This document shows positions 13,871-24,087 of a stretch of DNA of 64,000 bases, piece by piece. The translations under genes were made by a program, and so were the position numbers. How positions within the stretch are numbered: the stretch's first letter is position 1; each line of letters begins with the position of its first letter. The stretch is from CADEEN01 sp963783785. Its GTDB lineage: Bacteria > Pseudomonadota > Gammaproteobacteria > Burkholderiales > Burkholderiaceae_C. Below the pieces are notes generated by a model, which did not search any database, was not told the DNA's origin, and worked only from the letters and a program-made list of their open reading frames with translations. Location: contig CAWAOQ010000001.1 of NCBI GenBank assembly GCA_963783785.1, positions 248,001 to 312,000 of the forward strand, read 5' to 3'.

Positions 13871-14816
13871 ATGCAACGCACCCTGATCGCCGCCCTGGCC
13901 CTCGCCGCCGCCGCCGCCGCCCAGGCCCAACCTTGCCCCGACAAGAACCTGATGTACTGGCAGGCCTTCCCGCCCGGCGGCGAATCGGACATCTCGGCGC
14001 GCCACCAGCAGGTGGTGCTGAAGAAGAAGTGCCCGGCGATCGACACCGTGGTGCAGTACAAGGCCGGCGGTGGCGGCGCGATCCTTTGGAGTTCGGCCAA
14101 CACCTTGCCGGCCGACGGCGTCAACATCTACGGCATCAACCTGCCGCACGTGGTGCTGCAACCGCTCGAAGGCCAGGTGCAGTACAAGACCGACGAGCTG
14201 ACGCCGGTCTACTGGTACCACTACACGCCCGACGCACTGGTGGTGCCCGAGCAGAGCCCGTTCAAGACCTTTGCCGACTTCCTGAAGGCGGCGCAGGCCA
14301 ACGTCGGCAAGTTCAACCTCGGCGGCTCGGCGCTCAACTCGGCCAACCATGCCGCGCACGAACGGCTGAACGCCGACTTCAAGATCAAGACCACCTACGT
14401 GCCCTACAAGGGTACCGGCGACCTGGCCAACGCGGTGCTCGGTGCGCAGATCGACGGCGCGATGACCTACACCGCGTTCGCCATCAACAACAAGACCCGC
14501 GTGCGCGCGCTGGCGGTGGCGATGGAAAAGCGCCATCCGCTGCTGCCCGACGTGCCGACCTTCAAGGAGCTCGGCGTCGATTGGGTCGACGGCGCCTACC
14601 GTGGCATCGCGGTGCCCAAGGCCACGTCGCCGGAAGCGAAGAAGCGCCTGTCGGAGCTGTTCGCGGCGCTGAACGCCGACCCCGAGATGAAGGAGCTCGC
14701 GGCCAAGAGCGGCTTCGAGCTGGTCAACGTCGGCATCGAAGGCATGGACGCGTTCATGAAGGAGCGCGCCAAGGTCTACACCGAGGTCGGCAAGAAGATG
14801 GGCCTCGGGCAAGTAG
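13871..14816 (+). CDS. Bug/TctC-type periplasmic carboxylate-binding protein
   Basis: Tripartite tricarboxylate transporter receptor of the Bug family, about 315 residues. A signal peptide is evident (MQRTLIAALALAAAAAAQAQ). The fold signatures are FPPGGESDISAR near the start, PYKGTGDLANAVLGAQID in the middle, and DVPTFKELGVD. It would capture a di- or tricarboxylate, probably the substrate of the neighbouring tartrate dehydrogenase-like enzyme. As given, the frame runs without a stop into the next gene. Removing one G from the GGG at 14807-14809 creates GLGK followed by TAG at 14814-14816, a normal end for this family, so I end the gene there. No membrane partners (TctA/TctB) are in the window. 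Confidence 0.85.
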
Positions 14817-14824
14817 GGCGCACG

Positions 14825-15904
14825 ATGGCCGCGACGCACCTGATTGCGCTGCCCCGCCTGCAGGCTGCGATGCGGCTGGTGGTGCGCGGCTTCGGCAGCA
14901 ACGAGGCCGAGGTCGAGGCGGTGGCCGGCAACCTGATCGAGGCCAACCTCACCGGCCACGATTCGCACGGCATCGGCATGCTGCCGCGTTATGCCGAGGC
15001 CTGTCTCGAAGGCGGCCTGAAGCCCAATAGCCATGTCAGCACCGTGCTCGACGGCGGGGCACTGCTGCGGCTCGATGGCAACGCGGGCTTCGGCCAGGTG
15101 ATCGGCCAGGAGGCGATCGCGCTGGGCATCGAGCGCACTCGGCAGCACGGCTGCTGCGTCGTCGCGCTGGGCAATGCGCACCACCTCGGGCGCATCGGCG
15201 CCTGGGCCGAACAGGCGGCGCAAGCGGGACTGGTGTCGCTGCATTTCGTCAACGTCATCGCGCGCGGCATCGTCGCGCCGTTCGGCGGCTCGGATGCGCG
15301 CTTCGGCACCAACCCGTTCTGCGCCGGCGTGCCGTTCAGCGGCCGCGAGCCGGTGATCCTGGATTTCGCGACCAGCGTGATTGCGCAGGGCAAGACCCGC
15401 GTGGCGATGAACAAGGGCGAGTTGGTGCCGCCCGACCACTTGATCGACGACCACGGCCGGCCCACGCGCGAGCCGCGATTCACGGTCGTGCCGCCGTTCG
15501 GCGCGCTGCTCACGTTCGGCGCGCACAAGGGCTACGGCATGGCGCTGATGGCCGAACTGCTCGGCGGTGCGCTGGCCTCGGGCATGACCCAGCGCGACAA
15601 CGACGTCTCCAAGCGCCGCATCCTCAATGGCATGTTCAGCGTGCTGGTCGATCCGGCCGTGCTCGGCGACCGCGCGTCGTTCGAGCACGAGGCGCTGGCC
15701 TTCATCGACTGGGTCAAGGCCTCGCCGCCGCGCGAGGGTTTCGACTCGGTGTTGATCGCCGGCGAGCCGGAGCGCATCAAGCGCAAGCAACGCACTGCCG
15801 AGGGCGTGCCCGTCGACGCGACCACCTGGCAGGAGATCCTCGATGGCGCGGCCAAGCTCGGCGTCGATCCGGCGCGGGTCAACGCGGCTGCCGGCCTGGC
15901 CTGA
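14825..15904 (+). CDS. Ldh-type (malate/L-lactate/sulfolactate) dehydrogenase
   Basis: A 359-residue NAD(P)-dependent oxidoreductase of the LdhA/malate dehydrogenase type-2 family, which is unrelated to Rossmann-fold lactate dehydrogenases. Hallmarks are LTGHDSHGIGMLPRY with the catalytic His, NAHHLGRIGAWAEQAA, FGGSDARFGTNPFC (cofactor loop), LDFATSVIAQGK, and GAHKGYGMALMAELLGG. It likely oxidises a 2-hydroxy acid to the 2-oxo acid. The ATG at 14825 has GTAGGG upstream. It is in the same frame as the preceding receptor gene only because of the suspected base insertion at 14807-14809; I treat it as a separate gene. Substrate unknown; context suggests tartrate, malate or similar. Confidence 0.85.
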   Translation: MAATHLIALPRLQAAMRLVVRGFGSNEAEVEAVAGNLIEANLTGHDSHGIGMLPRYAEACLEGGLKPNSHVSTVLDGGALLRLDGNAGFGQVIGQEAIALGIERTRQHGCCVVALGNAHHLGRIGAWAEQAAQAGLVSLHFVNVIARGIVAPFGGSDARFGTNPFCAGVPFSGREPVILDFATSVIAQGKTRVAMNKGELVPPDHLIDDHGRPTREPRFTVVPPFGALLTFGAHKGYGMALMAELLGGALASGMTQRDNDVSKRRILNGMFSVLVDPAVLGDRASFEHEALAFIDWVKASPPREGFDSVLIAGEPERIKRKQRTAEGVPVDATTWQEILDGAAKLGVDPARVNAAAGLA

Positions 15905-16005
15905 GGCGAGAACAAACTTCGTTGCAATTTGAAACGACGCAGACACCCCGCTGTCACGGGACGGCGCTAGGCTTCGCCCCCGTCCACTGAAAGCGAGGTC
16001 TCGCC

Positions 16006-16416
16006 ATGACATCGTCGCGACCCGATCAACGTGAACACCGGCCGGCGCATGGCGCCGCGGAACTGGCGCCGCTGGTTGCCGACTTGTTTGCCAAGGCACC
16101 GCCGCCGCAGCGTGTGCGACTGCTCAACGGCTTGCTGAGGCCGGTCGGTCCGCTGGCGCTGGTGGCGATCGCCGCCGGCGCATTTGGCAGCCTGCTGCCC
16201 ACCACACGGTGGCGCGGCGTCAGCGTGACGCTCGACGACGCGATGCGCTTCAGTGCCGGCCAGGTGCTCGAGCTGGCCCGCTATGTCGAGCAGAAGAGTC
16301 CGGAATCCTTTGCGGAGTTGCCGCAACTGCTGGGCGACAGCCCGCTGTGGGTGGGCTCGCTCAGCGGCGCGTTGCTGCTGCTGGCGCTGAGGGCATGGCG
16401 GCGACGCGTGGGCTGA
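16006..16416 (+). CDS. small membrane-associated hypothetical protein
   Basis: A 136-residue protein. The first 45 residues are charged (SSRPDQREHRPAHGAAELAP). A hydrophobic helix PLALVAIAAGAFGSLL lies near 48-63 and a second, SLSGALLLLALRAW, ends the protein before RRRVG. Between them is a soluble loop of about 55 residues containing FSAGQVLELARYVEQKSPESF. This suggests two membrane helices with a periplasmic or cytoplasmic loop. I do not recognise the family. It stands alone on the plus strand, with 101 non-coding bases upstream and a convergent small gene downstream. Confidence 0.6.
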   Translation: MTSSRPDQREHRPAHGAAELAPLVADLFAKAPPPQRVRLLNGLLRPVGPLALVAIAAGAFGSLLPTTRWRGVSVTLDDAMRFSAGQVLELARYVEQKSPESFAELPQLLGDSPLWVGSLSGALLLLALRAWRRRVG

Positions 16417-16430
16417 CGCGGGTCCCGCGC

Positions 16431-16631
16431 TCAATCGTCGAGCAAGTCGCCCTTGTAGAAGCTCCAGGCCGTGCCGTCGTGCAGATAGAAGTGGCCGTCG
16501 GCGCAGTTGTCCTTGCCGGGAAAGAACTCGCGGTAGCGCTTGGGCACCAGGCGCTCCAGCTGCGCGTCGGAGAGGGCCTCGAATTCGTCGGGCGTGATCG
16601 CTTGTCCCACGCGCAGGCGCCGTTGTTCCAT
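16431..16631 (-). CDS. small conserved hypothetical protein (66 aa)
   Basis: A 66-residue soluble protein: MEQRRLRVGQAITPDEF, then LSDAQLERLVPKRYREFFPG, a single Cys in DNCADGHFYLHDG, and AWSFYKGDLLDD at the end. Codon use matches the surroundings and the composition (aromatic C-terminal strands, helical N-terminus) looks like a folded protein. I recall no function. It is convergent with the gene before it and divergent from the hydrolase gene after it, with 89 bases between the two starts. Confidence 0.6.
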   Translation of the reverse strand: MEQRRLRVGQAITPDEFEALSDAQLERLVPKRYREFFPGKDNCADGHFYLHDGTAWSFYKGDLLDD

Positions 16632-16720
16632 CGGGCCGATCCTTGATCAATGAGCTGCCGCCATGATGCCAGCCGCGGTGGTGCTACCGTGATCGAACGA
16701 TGCAACACCGCGAGTCCGCC

Positions 16721-17437
16721 ATGGACGATGTCCGAGCCCTGATCTTCGATGTCTTCGGCACCCTGGTCGACTGGCGCACGGGCGTCGCCCGCGAGGCCCG
16801 TGCGGCGCTCTCGGCCCGCGTCGCGCGCGGCCCTGAGTTCGATGGCGACGCTTTCGCCGACGCCTGGCGCGACCAATACCAGCCGACGATGGAGGCCGTG
16901 CGCAGCGGCCGTCTGCCATTCAGCAAGCTCGATGTGCTGCACCGGCGCAACCTCGACCGCGTGTTGAAGGATTTCGGCCTCGACGACGTGCCCGAAGCCA
17001 CGCGCGCCGGCCTCAACCTCGCGTGGCACCGCCTCGACGCCTGGCCCGATGTCGGACCGGGGTTGGCGCGGCTGCGCCGGCGCTTTCGCATCGCACCGTG
17101 CTCCAACGGCAACATCTCGCTGATGGTCGATCTGGCGCGGCGCAACGGCTGGCACTGGGATGCGATCCTCGGTGCCGAGCTGGCGCGCGACTACAAGCCC
17201 AAGCCGGAGGTCTACCTGACAGCCGCAGCGGCCTTCGACTGCAGCCCCGCGCAGACGTTGATGGTCGCGGCGCATTCGTCGGACCTCCAGGCGGCTGCCG
17301 ACGCGGGCCTGCGTACCGCCTTCATCGCACGCCCCGACGAGCACGGCCCGGGTCGTGGCGAGCATCGAGCCAGCGTCGCGGTGGATCTGTCGGCCGCCAG
17401 CCTGACCGCGCTGGCCGATCAGCTCGGCTGCGAATGA
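16721..17437 (+). CDS. HAD-superfamily hydrolase, haloacid dehalogenase type II-like
   Basis: A 238-residue protein of the haloacid dehalogenase superfamily. Motif I with the nucleophile Asp is LIFDVFGTLVDWR. Motif II is the Ser/Thr position in IAPCSNGNISLMV, motif III the Lys in YKPKPEVYLTAA, and motif IV is MVAAHSSDLQAAADAG, with Asp replaced by His-Ser-Ser-Asp as in type II dehalogenases. The VFGTLVDWR and PCSNGN segments are typical of the (S)-2-haloacid dehalogenase branch, which hydrolyses short 2-haloacids, though many members are general phosphatases or have unknown substrates. I start at 16721 (MDDVRALIF) rather than the ATG at 16700, because the family begins just before motif I. 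Confidence 0.85.
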   Translation: MDDVRALIFDVFGTLVDWRTGVAREARAALSARVARGPEFDGDAFADAWRDQYQPTMEAVRSGRLPFSKLDVLHRRNLDRVLKDFGLDDVPEATRAGLNLAWHRLDAWPDVGPGLARLRRRFRIAPCSNGNISLMVDLARRNGWHWDAILGAELARDYKPKPEVYLTAAAAFDCSPAQTLMVAAHSSDLQAAADAGLRTAFIARPDEHGPGRGEHRASVAVDLSAASLTALADQLGCE

Positions 17438-17446
17438 GGCCGCTCG

Positions 17447-18634
17447 CTAGGGTTTCTTGCCGAACTCGGCGCTTTCGGCCGTCCAGCGCGCCGCCTGTTC
17501 GCTGAGCGAGAACCCCAGCCCCGGCCGGTTCGGCACGACCATGCGGCCGTCCGCGATGGCCAGGCGTTCGTTGAACAGCGGTTCGAGCCACTCGAAGTGC
17601 TCGACCCACGGCGCGTGCGGGTACGCAGCCGCAAGGTGCAGGTGGATCTCCATCGCGAAATGCGGTGCCATGCCGATGCGCGCCTGGTCGGCCAAGGCCA
17701 TGATCTTCAGCATCGGCGTGATGCCGCCGACGCGCGGCGCGTCGGGCTGGATGAAATCCACCGACCGATGGCGGATCAACTCGGCGTGCTCGGCCACGCT
17801 GGTCAGCATCTCGCCGCTGGCGATCGGCGTGTCGAGCATCGCCGCCAGCGCGGCGTGGCCTTCGGCGTCGTAGGCGTCGAGCGGCTCCTCGATCCAGGTC
17901 AGGTTCAGCGGCTCGACCAGCTTGCCGAAGCGCTGCGCAGTGACGCGGTCCCATTGCTGGTTGGCGTCGATCATCAGGTGCACGCGGCCGTCGATCAACC
18001 GGTGCACTGCGCGCACGCGCTCGAGGTCGACCATCGGATCGGGCTGGCCGACCTTGATCTTGATGCCGCCGATGCCGCGTTCGAGCGAGGCTTCGACGTT
18101 CTTCAGCACCTCGGGCAGCGGCATCGACAGGTAACCGCCCGAGGTGTTGTAGCAGGGCACCGTATCGCGGTGCGCGCCGAGCAGTTTGGCCAGCGGCAGT
18201 TTCGCGCGCCTGGCCTTCAGGTCCCACAGCGCGATGTCGAACGCCGCGATGGCCTGCGTCGCCAGCCCGCTGCGGCCGACCGAGGCACCGGCCCAGCACA
18301 GCTTGTCCCACAGCCGGGCGATGTCGTTCGGGTCTTCGCCGATCAGGTTCGGCGCCAGCTCCTTCGCGTGCGCCAGCTGGCCTGGCCCGCCGGCGCGCTT
18401 GCTGTACGAAAAACCGATGCCTGAATGGCCTTCCTGCGTCGCGATCTCGGCGAACAGGAAGGCGATCTCGGTCAGCGGCTTCTGCCGGCCGGTCAGCACC
18501 TTGGCGTCGCTGATCGGCGCGGCCAGCGGCAGGAACACCAGGCTCAGCCGGATCCACTCGATGCGGTCGGTGCTGGCAACGCCTGCGGCCAGGCCCGCGG
18601 CCAAGGGATTGGCCTGAATTGATCGTGTGCTCAT
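17447..18634 (-). CDS. enolase-superfamily sugar-acid dehydratase (L-talarate/galactarate dehydratase-like)
   Basis: A 395-residue mandelate racemase/muconate lactonizing enzyme. The barrel shows the base in GGIKIKVGQPD, then the metal ligands IDANQQWDR, WIEEPLDAY and IASGEMLTS, and the general-acid His strand MAPHFAMEIHLHL. DANQQWD together with KVGQPD resembles L-talarate/galactarate dehydratase. The reaction would be dehydration of an aldaric acid to a keto-deoxy sugar acid. The ATG at 18634 (MSTRSIQANP) is chosen over upstream in-frame codons because the preceding residues look non-native. The gene lies downstream of a Bug receptor on the same strand, separated by 127 bases that hold a palindromic repeat. 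This pairs uptake with the first catabolic step. Confidence 0.85.
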   Translation of the reverse strand: MSTRSIQANPLAAGLAAGVASTDRIEWIRLSLVFLPLAAPISDAKVLTGRQKPLTEIAFLFAEIATQEGHSGIGFSYSKRAGGPGQLAHAKELAPNLIGEDPNDIARLWDKLCWAGASVGRSGLATQAIAAFDIALWDLKARRAKLPLAKLLGAHRDTVPCYNTSGGYLSMPLPEVLKNVEASLERGIGGIKIKVGQPDPMVDLERVRAVHRLIDGRVHLMIDANQQWDRVTAQRFGKLVEPLNLTWIEEPLDAYDAEGHAALAAMLDTPIASGEMLTSVAEHAELIRHRSVDFIQPDAPRVGGITPMLKIMALADQARIGMAPHFAMEIHLHLAAAYPHAPWVEHFEWLEPLFNERLAIADGRMVVPNRPGLGFSLSEQAARWTAESAEFGKKP

Positions 18635-18713
18635 GTCAAAGCCTCGAAGTGCGAGTGCAAGAGAACAGAGATTCACGCGGACGCCGCGGATCCGGCTCTG
18701 CCGGTCCGCCAGC

Positions 18714-18757
18714 GGCGCCCCCTTGAGGGGGAGCGGCGAAGCCGTTTCGGGGGTGGG
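18714..18757. repeat. palindromic intergenic repeat, copy 1
   Basis: GGCGCC followed directly by the hairpin core CCCCCTTGAGGGGG (18718-18731), then GCGGCGAAGCC and a G-rich end. Copies with the same C5-N(2-4)-G5 core and GGCGCC flanks occur at 26358-26401 and 36526-36575. All three lie between co-directional genes. This looks like a dispersed REP-type element; it sits between the Bug receptor and the dehydratase gene. Confidence 0.6.
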
Positions 18758-18761
18758 CTAT

Positions 18762-19768
18762 CTACTCCGGCTTGATGCCCGCGGTCTTGATCACGCGCGT
18801 CCACAGCTCGATCTCGTTCTTGACGAAATCGCTGTAGGCCTTGGCGCCGGGGGCGCGGCACGACGAAGCCGACCGACTCCAGCCGCTGCTTGATCTCGGG
18901 CGAGGTCATGATCTTCTTCAGCGCTGCCTCGAGCTTGTCGACGATCGGCTGCGGCGTGCCCTTGATCGCCGAGATGCCCGACCACGACAGTGCCTGGAAG
19001 CCGGGGAAGCCGCTCTCGGCGATGGTCGGCACGTCGGGGTAGAGCGGGTTGCGTTGCAGGCTGGTGACCGCCAGCGCGCGCAGCTTGCCGGCCTTCACAT
19101 GCTGCAGGGCCACGTCCTGGTTGATGAACATCAGCGGGATCTGGCCGCCGAGCAGGTCCTGCATCATCGGGCCGCCGCCGCGGTACGGGATGCCGACCAT
19201 GAAGAAACCGTTGCACTCCTTGACCCCCGGCGGGCACTTGCTGGCCTCGACCTTGAGCAGCTCCATCGCCATGTGGCCCGACGCGGCGTGCGTGAAGCCG
19301 TAGTTCAGCTTGCCCGGGTTCTTGCGCACGTAACTCGACGAGTTGCTTGAAGCTCGTGAACGGCGTGCTCGGGTGCACCACCAGCACGTTGGGGCCGGAG
19401 TGCACCTGCGCCAGGTGCACGAAGTCGCGCATCGAGTCGTAGCCGAGCTTGGGGTCCAGGCCGTGTGCGACCGCGCTCTGGCCGACGCCGGTCTGCACGA
19501 TGGTGTAGCCGTCCGGCGCCATCTTGGCCGCGCGCAGCGTGCCGATGGTGCCGCCGGCACCGCCGATGTTCTCGACGATGACCTGCTGACCGAGCTCCTT
19601 GCCGAGCGCCTCGGCCACCATGCGGGCCATCACGTCGCTGGTGCCGCCGGCCGGGAACGGGCAGATCAGCTTGACCGTTTTGCCCGGCCAGCTTTCCTGC
19701 GCCAGCGCCGGCACGGCGACCAGCGCCAATGCGACAGCGGCGGCGCCGAGTATCGAGCGACGGATCAT
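18762..19768 (-). CDS. Bug/TctC-type periplasmic carboxylate-binding protein (frameshifted)
   Basis: Second Bug-family receptor of the window, about 334 residues. It begins MIRRSILGAAAVALALVAVPALA, a clear signal peptide, with AAGGA-type ribosome site (AAGGAGA) in front. Family motifs are ICPFPAGGTSDVMAR, GAGGTIGTLRAAKMAPDGYT, NPGKLNYGFTHAASGHMA, IPYRGGGPMMQDLLGGQIP and YPDVPTIAESGFPGF. It ends GIKPE before a TAG at 18762. Frame changes occur near 19335 and near 18860. It precedes the sugar-acid dehydratase and probably delivers that enzyme's substrate. The membrane components are not in this window, as is common for the many orphan Bug proteins of Burkholderiales. Confidence 0.87.
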
Positions 19769-19800
19769 CGAGGTCTCCTTGGGCAATCGGTGGATGGAAA

Positions 19801-19938
19801 TCAGCAACGGGGAGTGGACCACACGCCCGCAGCCTGCAACAGCCCGCGGGTGTCGAGCACCACAGGCTCGACGCCGAGCTGGGTCGACAGGCGCAAGCGC
19901 GCCTTGCTCGGGTTCAGGAGTTGTTCGCTGATGTGCAT
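19801..19938 (-). CDS. short unidentified reading frame (45 aa)
   Basis: A 45-codon frame beginning MHISEQLLNPSKARLRL and ending at TGA, with almost every third base G or C, as in the real genes nearby. This suggests it is, or was part of, a coding sequence. No signal peptide, membrane helix or recognised motif. It lies between glpK and a Bug receptor on the same strand. It may be a fragment of a longer gene or a chance frame. Confidence 0.3.
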   Translation of the reverse strand: MHISEQLLNPSKARLRLSTQLGVEPVVLDTRGLLQAAGVWSTPRC

Positions 19939-20041
19939 GCGATGGATTGTTCGGCGGCGTTGGGCCGCAGACGACCGGGTCGGCCTGGCCGGCGCATCCG
20001 GGCTGCCATGACGCGGGGCACAGGAAAGGGGGGACGTGCGG

Positions 20042-21540
<1,499 letters not shown>

Positions 21541-21544
<4 letters not shown>

Positions 21545-22314
21545 GGCGAAGCCTCGCAGGTGACGAGTTGCGTTCCTGCTTCGGCCAGCAGGGCAGGAAA
21601 GGGCGGCGGTGGCGGCAGGTCGGTGAACAGCATATCGACCTGCCCGAGCTGGCCCACTTCGACCATCGCCGGGCGGTTGAACTTGCTGGCGTCAGCGGCC
21701 AGCCAGACCTGGCGCGCGTGTTCGATGATCGCGCGTGAGACCTTGACCTCGCGGTAATCGTAGTCGCGCAAGGTGCCGTCGGCCTCGATGCCGGAGATGC
21801 CGATCAGCGCGATGTCGACCTTGAACTGCGAGATGAAATCGACCGTCACCTCGCCGACGATACCGCGATCGCGTGCACGCACCACGCCGCCGGCAACGAT
21901 GACCTCGCAATCGGGGTTGTCGGACAGGATCGCCGCGACGTTGAGGTTGTTCGTGATCACGCGCAGGCCTTTGTGGTTCAGCAGTTCGCGCGCGATCGCC
22001 TCGGTGGTGGTGCCGATGTTGATGCTCAGCGAGCAGCCATTGGGCACGGCCTGCGCGACTGCACGCGCGATGCGGCCCTTGGCGCCGTCGTTGAGCTGTT
22101 GGCGCTGGCGGTAGGCGATGTTCTCGATGGTGGAACTCGGCACGCGGACACCGCCATGAAAGCGCGCCAGCAACCCGGCCTCCGCGAGCACCCGCACGTC
22201 GCGCCGAACCGTCTGCAGCGCGACGCCGAAGCGCTCTGCCAGTGTCTCGACCGACACGCTTTTCAGGCGCCTCACCTCCTCGAGCAATTCGACCTGACGC
22301 GGATTGGGGTTCAT
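21541..22314 (-). CDS. glpR: DeoR-family repressor of glycerol metabolism
   Basis: A 257-residue DeoR-type regulator. The N-terminal helix-turn-helix is VETLAERFGVALQTVRRDVRVLAEAG. The C-terminal sugar-phosphate sensor has SINIGTTTEAIA, ITNNLNVAAIL and IVAGGVVRARDRGIVGE, the typical phosphosensing loops. The IGTTTEA and VRRDV motifs are those of GlpR, whose inducer is glycerol-3-phosphate. A proline run (DLPPPPPFP) near the C-terminus is unusual but in frame. The ATG at 22314 matches the family start (NPRQVELLEEVRRL). It is the first gene of the leftward glpR-glpK unit and faces glpD, so it very likely represses both directions from the shared control region. Confidence 0.93.
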
Positions 22315-22479
22315 CGCAAGTGAATCTAAACGATCACATTCGGCCCCAAATGAGGGTTTGTTCCGATCACAAACGAACACCAAGCGAAAACAATCGCGCC
22401 ATAACGAAAATCGCCATCGGCCAACTTCGCGGGCTCCAGGCCACGTCTGTCGGAAGAGACACACCGGGACACACCGTTC
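22315..22479. promoter_or_regulatory. glpR/glpD divergent control region with candidate GlpR operators
   Basis: A 165-base, comparatively AT-rich spacer. CGATCACA occurs twice, at 22331-22338 and 22364-22371, exactly 33 bases (about three helical turns) apart on the same strand. Three further A-rich elements of the form (A/G)CGAA(A/C)A lie at about 22373-22379, 22384-22390 and 22413-22420. DeoR-type repressors bind such spaced repeats. These are candidate operators controlling both directions; promoter hexamers could not be fixed. Confidence 0.5.
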
Positions 22480-24087
22480 GTGAGACCTGCTTCATTTGCG
22501 GTGCCCCCGTCGCCGGTGCCCACCGGCATCCCGACCGATTGCGATGTGCTCGTTGTCGGCGGCGGCATCAATGGCGCCGGCATCGCCCGTGACCTTGCCG
22601 GCCGCGGCCTGCGGATCGTGCTCTGCGAAAAGGACGATCTGGCGTCGCACACCTCTTCGTCGTCGACCAAGCTGATCCATGGCGGGCTGCGCTACCTCGA
22701 GTATTTCGAGTTCTCGCTGGTGCGCAAGTCGCTTGCCGAGCGCGAGGTGCTGCTGAGGAGCGCGCCGCACATCATGTGGCCGCTGCGCTTCGTCATGCCG
22801 CACGATCCGGGCATGCGGCCGGTCTGGATGATCCGCGCCGGGCTGTTTCTCTACGACCATCTCGCCAGGCGCGAGGTGCTGCCGGGCTCGTGCACGATCG
22901 ACTTGCGCACGCACTTCGCCGGTGCGCCATTGCAGAAAGTCTTCCGCAAGGGCTTCGTCTACTCGGATGGCTGGGTCGACGACGCACGCCTGGTCGTGCT
23001 CAACGCGATCGACGCGGCCGAACGTGGCGCGACAGTGCTCACGCGCTGGGCCTGTGTCGACGCGTGCCGGTCGGCGACGAGCTGGCGGCTGACACTGCGC
23101 AACGCCGAAGGCACCACGAGGCAGCTGACAGCGCGAGCGCTGGTCAACGCGGCAGGCCCCTGGGCCGCGCAGTTTCTCGCCGAACACGCGCATGCGCCAA
23201 AGGCCCCGTCGCTGCGACTCGTGAAGGGCAGCCACATCGTCGTGCGCAAGCTGTTCGAGCACGACCACGCCTACATCTTCCAGAGCCCGGACAAGCGCAT
23301 CATCTTCGCGATCCCCTACGAGGGCGAGTTCACGCTGATCGGCACGACCGACGTCGAACATCGGGGTGCCATCGGCGAGGCCCGCATCGACGAGACGGAG
23401 ATCGCCTACCTGTGCCAGCAGGTGAGTCGCTACTTCGAGCGCCGCGTCATGCCGGCCGATGTGGTCTGGGCCTACTCCGGCGTGCGCCCGCTGCTCGACG
23501 ACGAGTCCGGCGATCCGTCGGCGGTCACGCGCGACTACGCGCTCGAGCTCGATACCCGACAGGCCCTGCTGCTGTCGGTATGGGGCGGCAAGATCACGAC
23601 CTTCCGCAAGCTCGCCGAAGAGGCCGCCGACCTGCTCGCCGCGCCGCTGGGCGCACGGCGCGGCGGCGCCTGGACAGCGGGCGTGCCGCTTCCCGGTGGC
23701 GACCTGCGAGCGTGGATCGGCGACCCGCAGCGACCGGACACCGACTTCGAGCGCTTTGTCCAGGCCTTCGGGCTGCGCTACCCTGAATTGCCGGATGCCC
23801 TGCGCCGCCGCTGGGCGCGGGCCTACGGCTCGCGCGTCGAGCGGATGCTGGGCGCTGGCGAGTTGGGCCTCGAAGTGGCGCCCGGCCTGCACGAGGCCGA
23901 GCTGCGCTACCTGCATCGGCACGAGTGGGCGCGTGTCGCTGACGACGTGCTCTGGCGTCGCAGCAAACTCGGCTTGCATTACACCGCTGCGGAGCGCGAA
24001 CGGGTCGCGGCTTGGTGCGATGCGCACTGGCATGATGAGGCCATGGCCGCGGCAGGTGCCCGTGCCGAGGAGGTTGCATGGAGTTGA
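22480..24087 (+). CDS. glpD: aerobic glycerol-3-phosphate dehydrogenase
   Basis: Flavoprotein that oxidises glycerol-3-phosphate to dihydroxyacetone phosphate at the inner membrane and passes electrons to quinone. The N-terminal FAD-binding loop is VLVVGGGINGAGIARDLAGRG, followed by EKDDLASHTSSSSTKLIHGGLRYLE, the family signature. Later are GFVYSDGWVDDARL, LVNAAGPWA, IGTTDVEH and SVWGGKITTFRKLAEEA. The C-terminal helical domain ends near residue 535, slightly longer than E. coli GlpD. The start is GTG at 22480; an alternative GTG lies at 22501. It is the first gene of the rightward glycerol operon, and its stop overlaps the glpS start by ten bases. Confidence 0.96.
   Translation: MRPASFAVPPSPVPTGIPTDCDVLVVGGGINGAGIARDLAGRGLRIVLCEKDDLASHTSSSSTKLIHGGLRYLEYFEFSLVRKSLAEREVLLRSAPHIMWPLRFVMPHDPGMRPVWMIRAGLFLYDHLARREVLPGSCTIDLRTHFAGAPLQKVFRKGFVYSDGWVDDARLVVLNAIDAAERGATVLTRWACVDACRSATSWRLTLRNAEGTTRQLTARALVNAAGPWAAQFLAEHAHAPKAPSLRLVKGSHIVVRKLFEHDHAYIFQSPDKRIIFAIPYEGEFTLIGTTDVEHRGAIGEARIDETEIAYLCQQVSRYFERRVMPADVVWAYSGVRPLLDDESGDPSAVTRDYALELDTRQALLLSVWGGKITTFRKLAEEAADLLAAPLGARRGGAWTAGVPLPGGDLRAWIGDPQRPDTDFERFVQAFGLRYPELPDALRRRWARAYGSRVERMLGAGELGLEVAPGLHEAELRYLHRHEWARVADDVLWRRSKLGLHYTAAERERVAAWCDAHWHDEAMAAAGARAEEVAWS

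Noticed and set aside
13847..16099. A 750-codon open frame on the minus strand opposite the Bug receptor and Ldh genes
   Set aside because: High GC creates long antisense frames; the composition is His/Arg/Val-rich without motifs, and the plus strand encodes recognised proteins.
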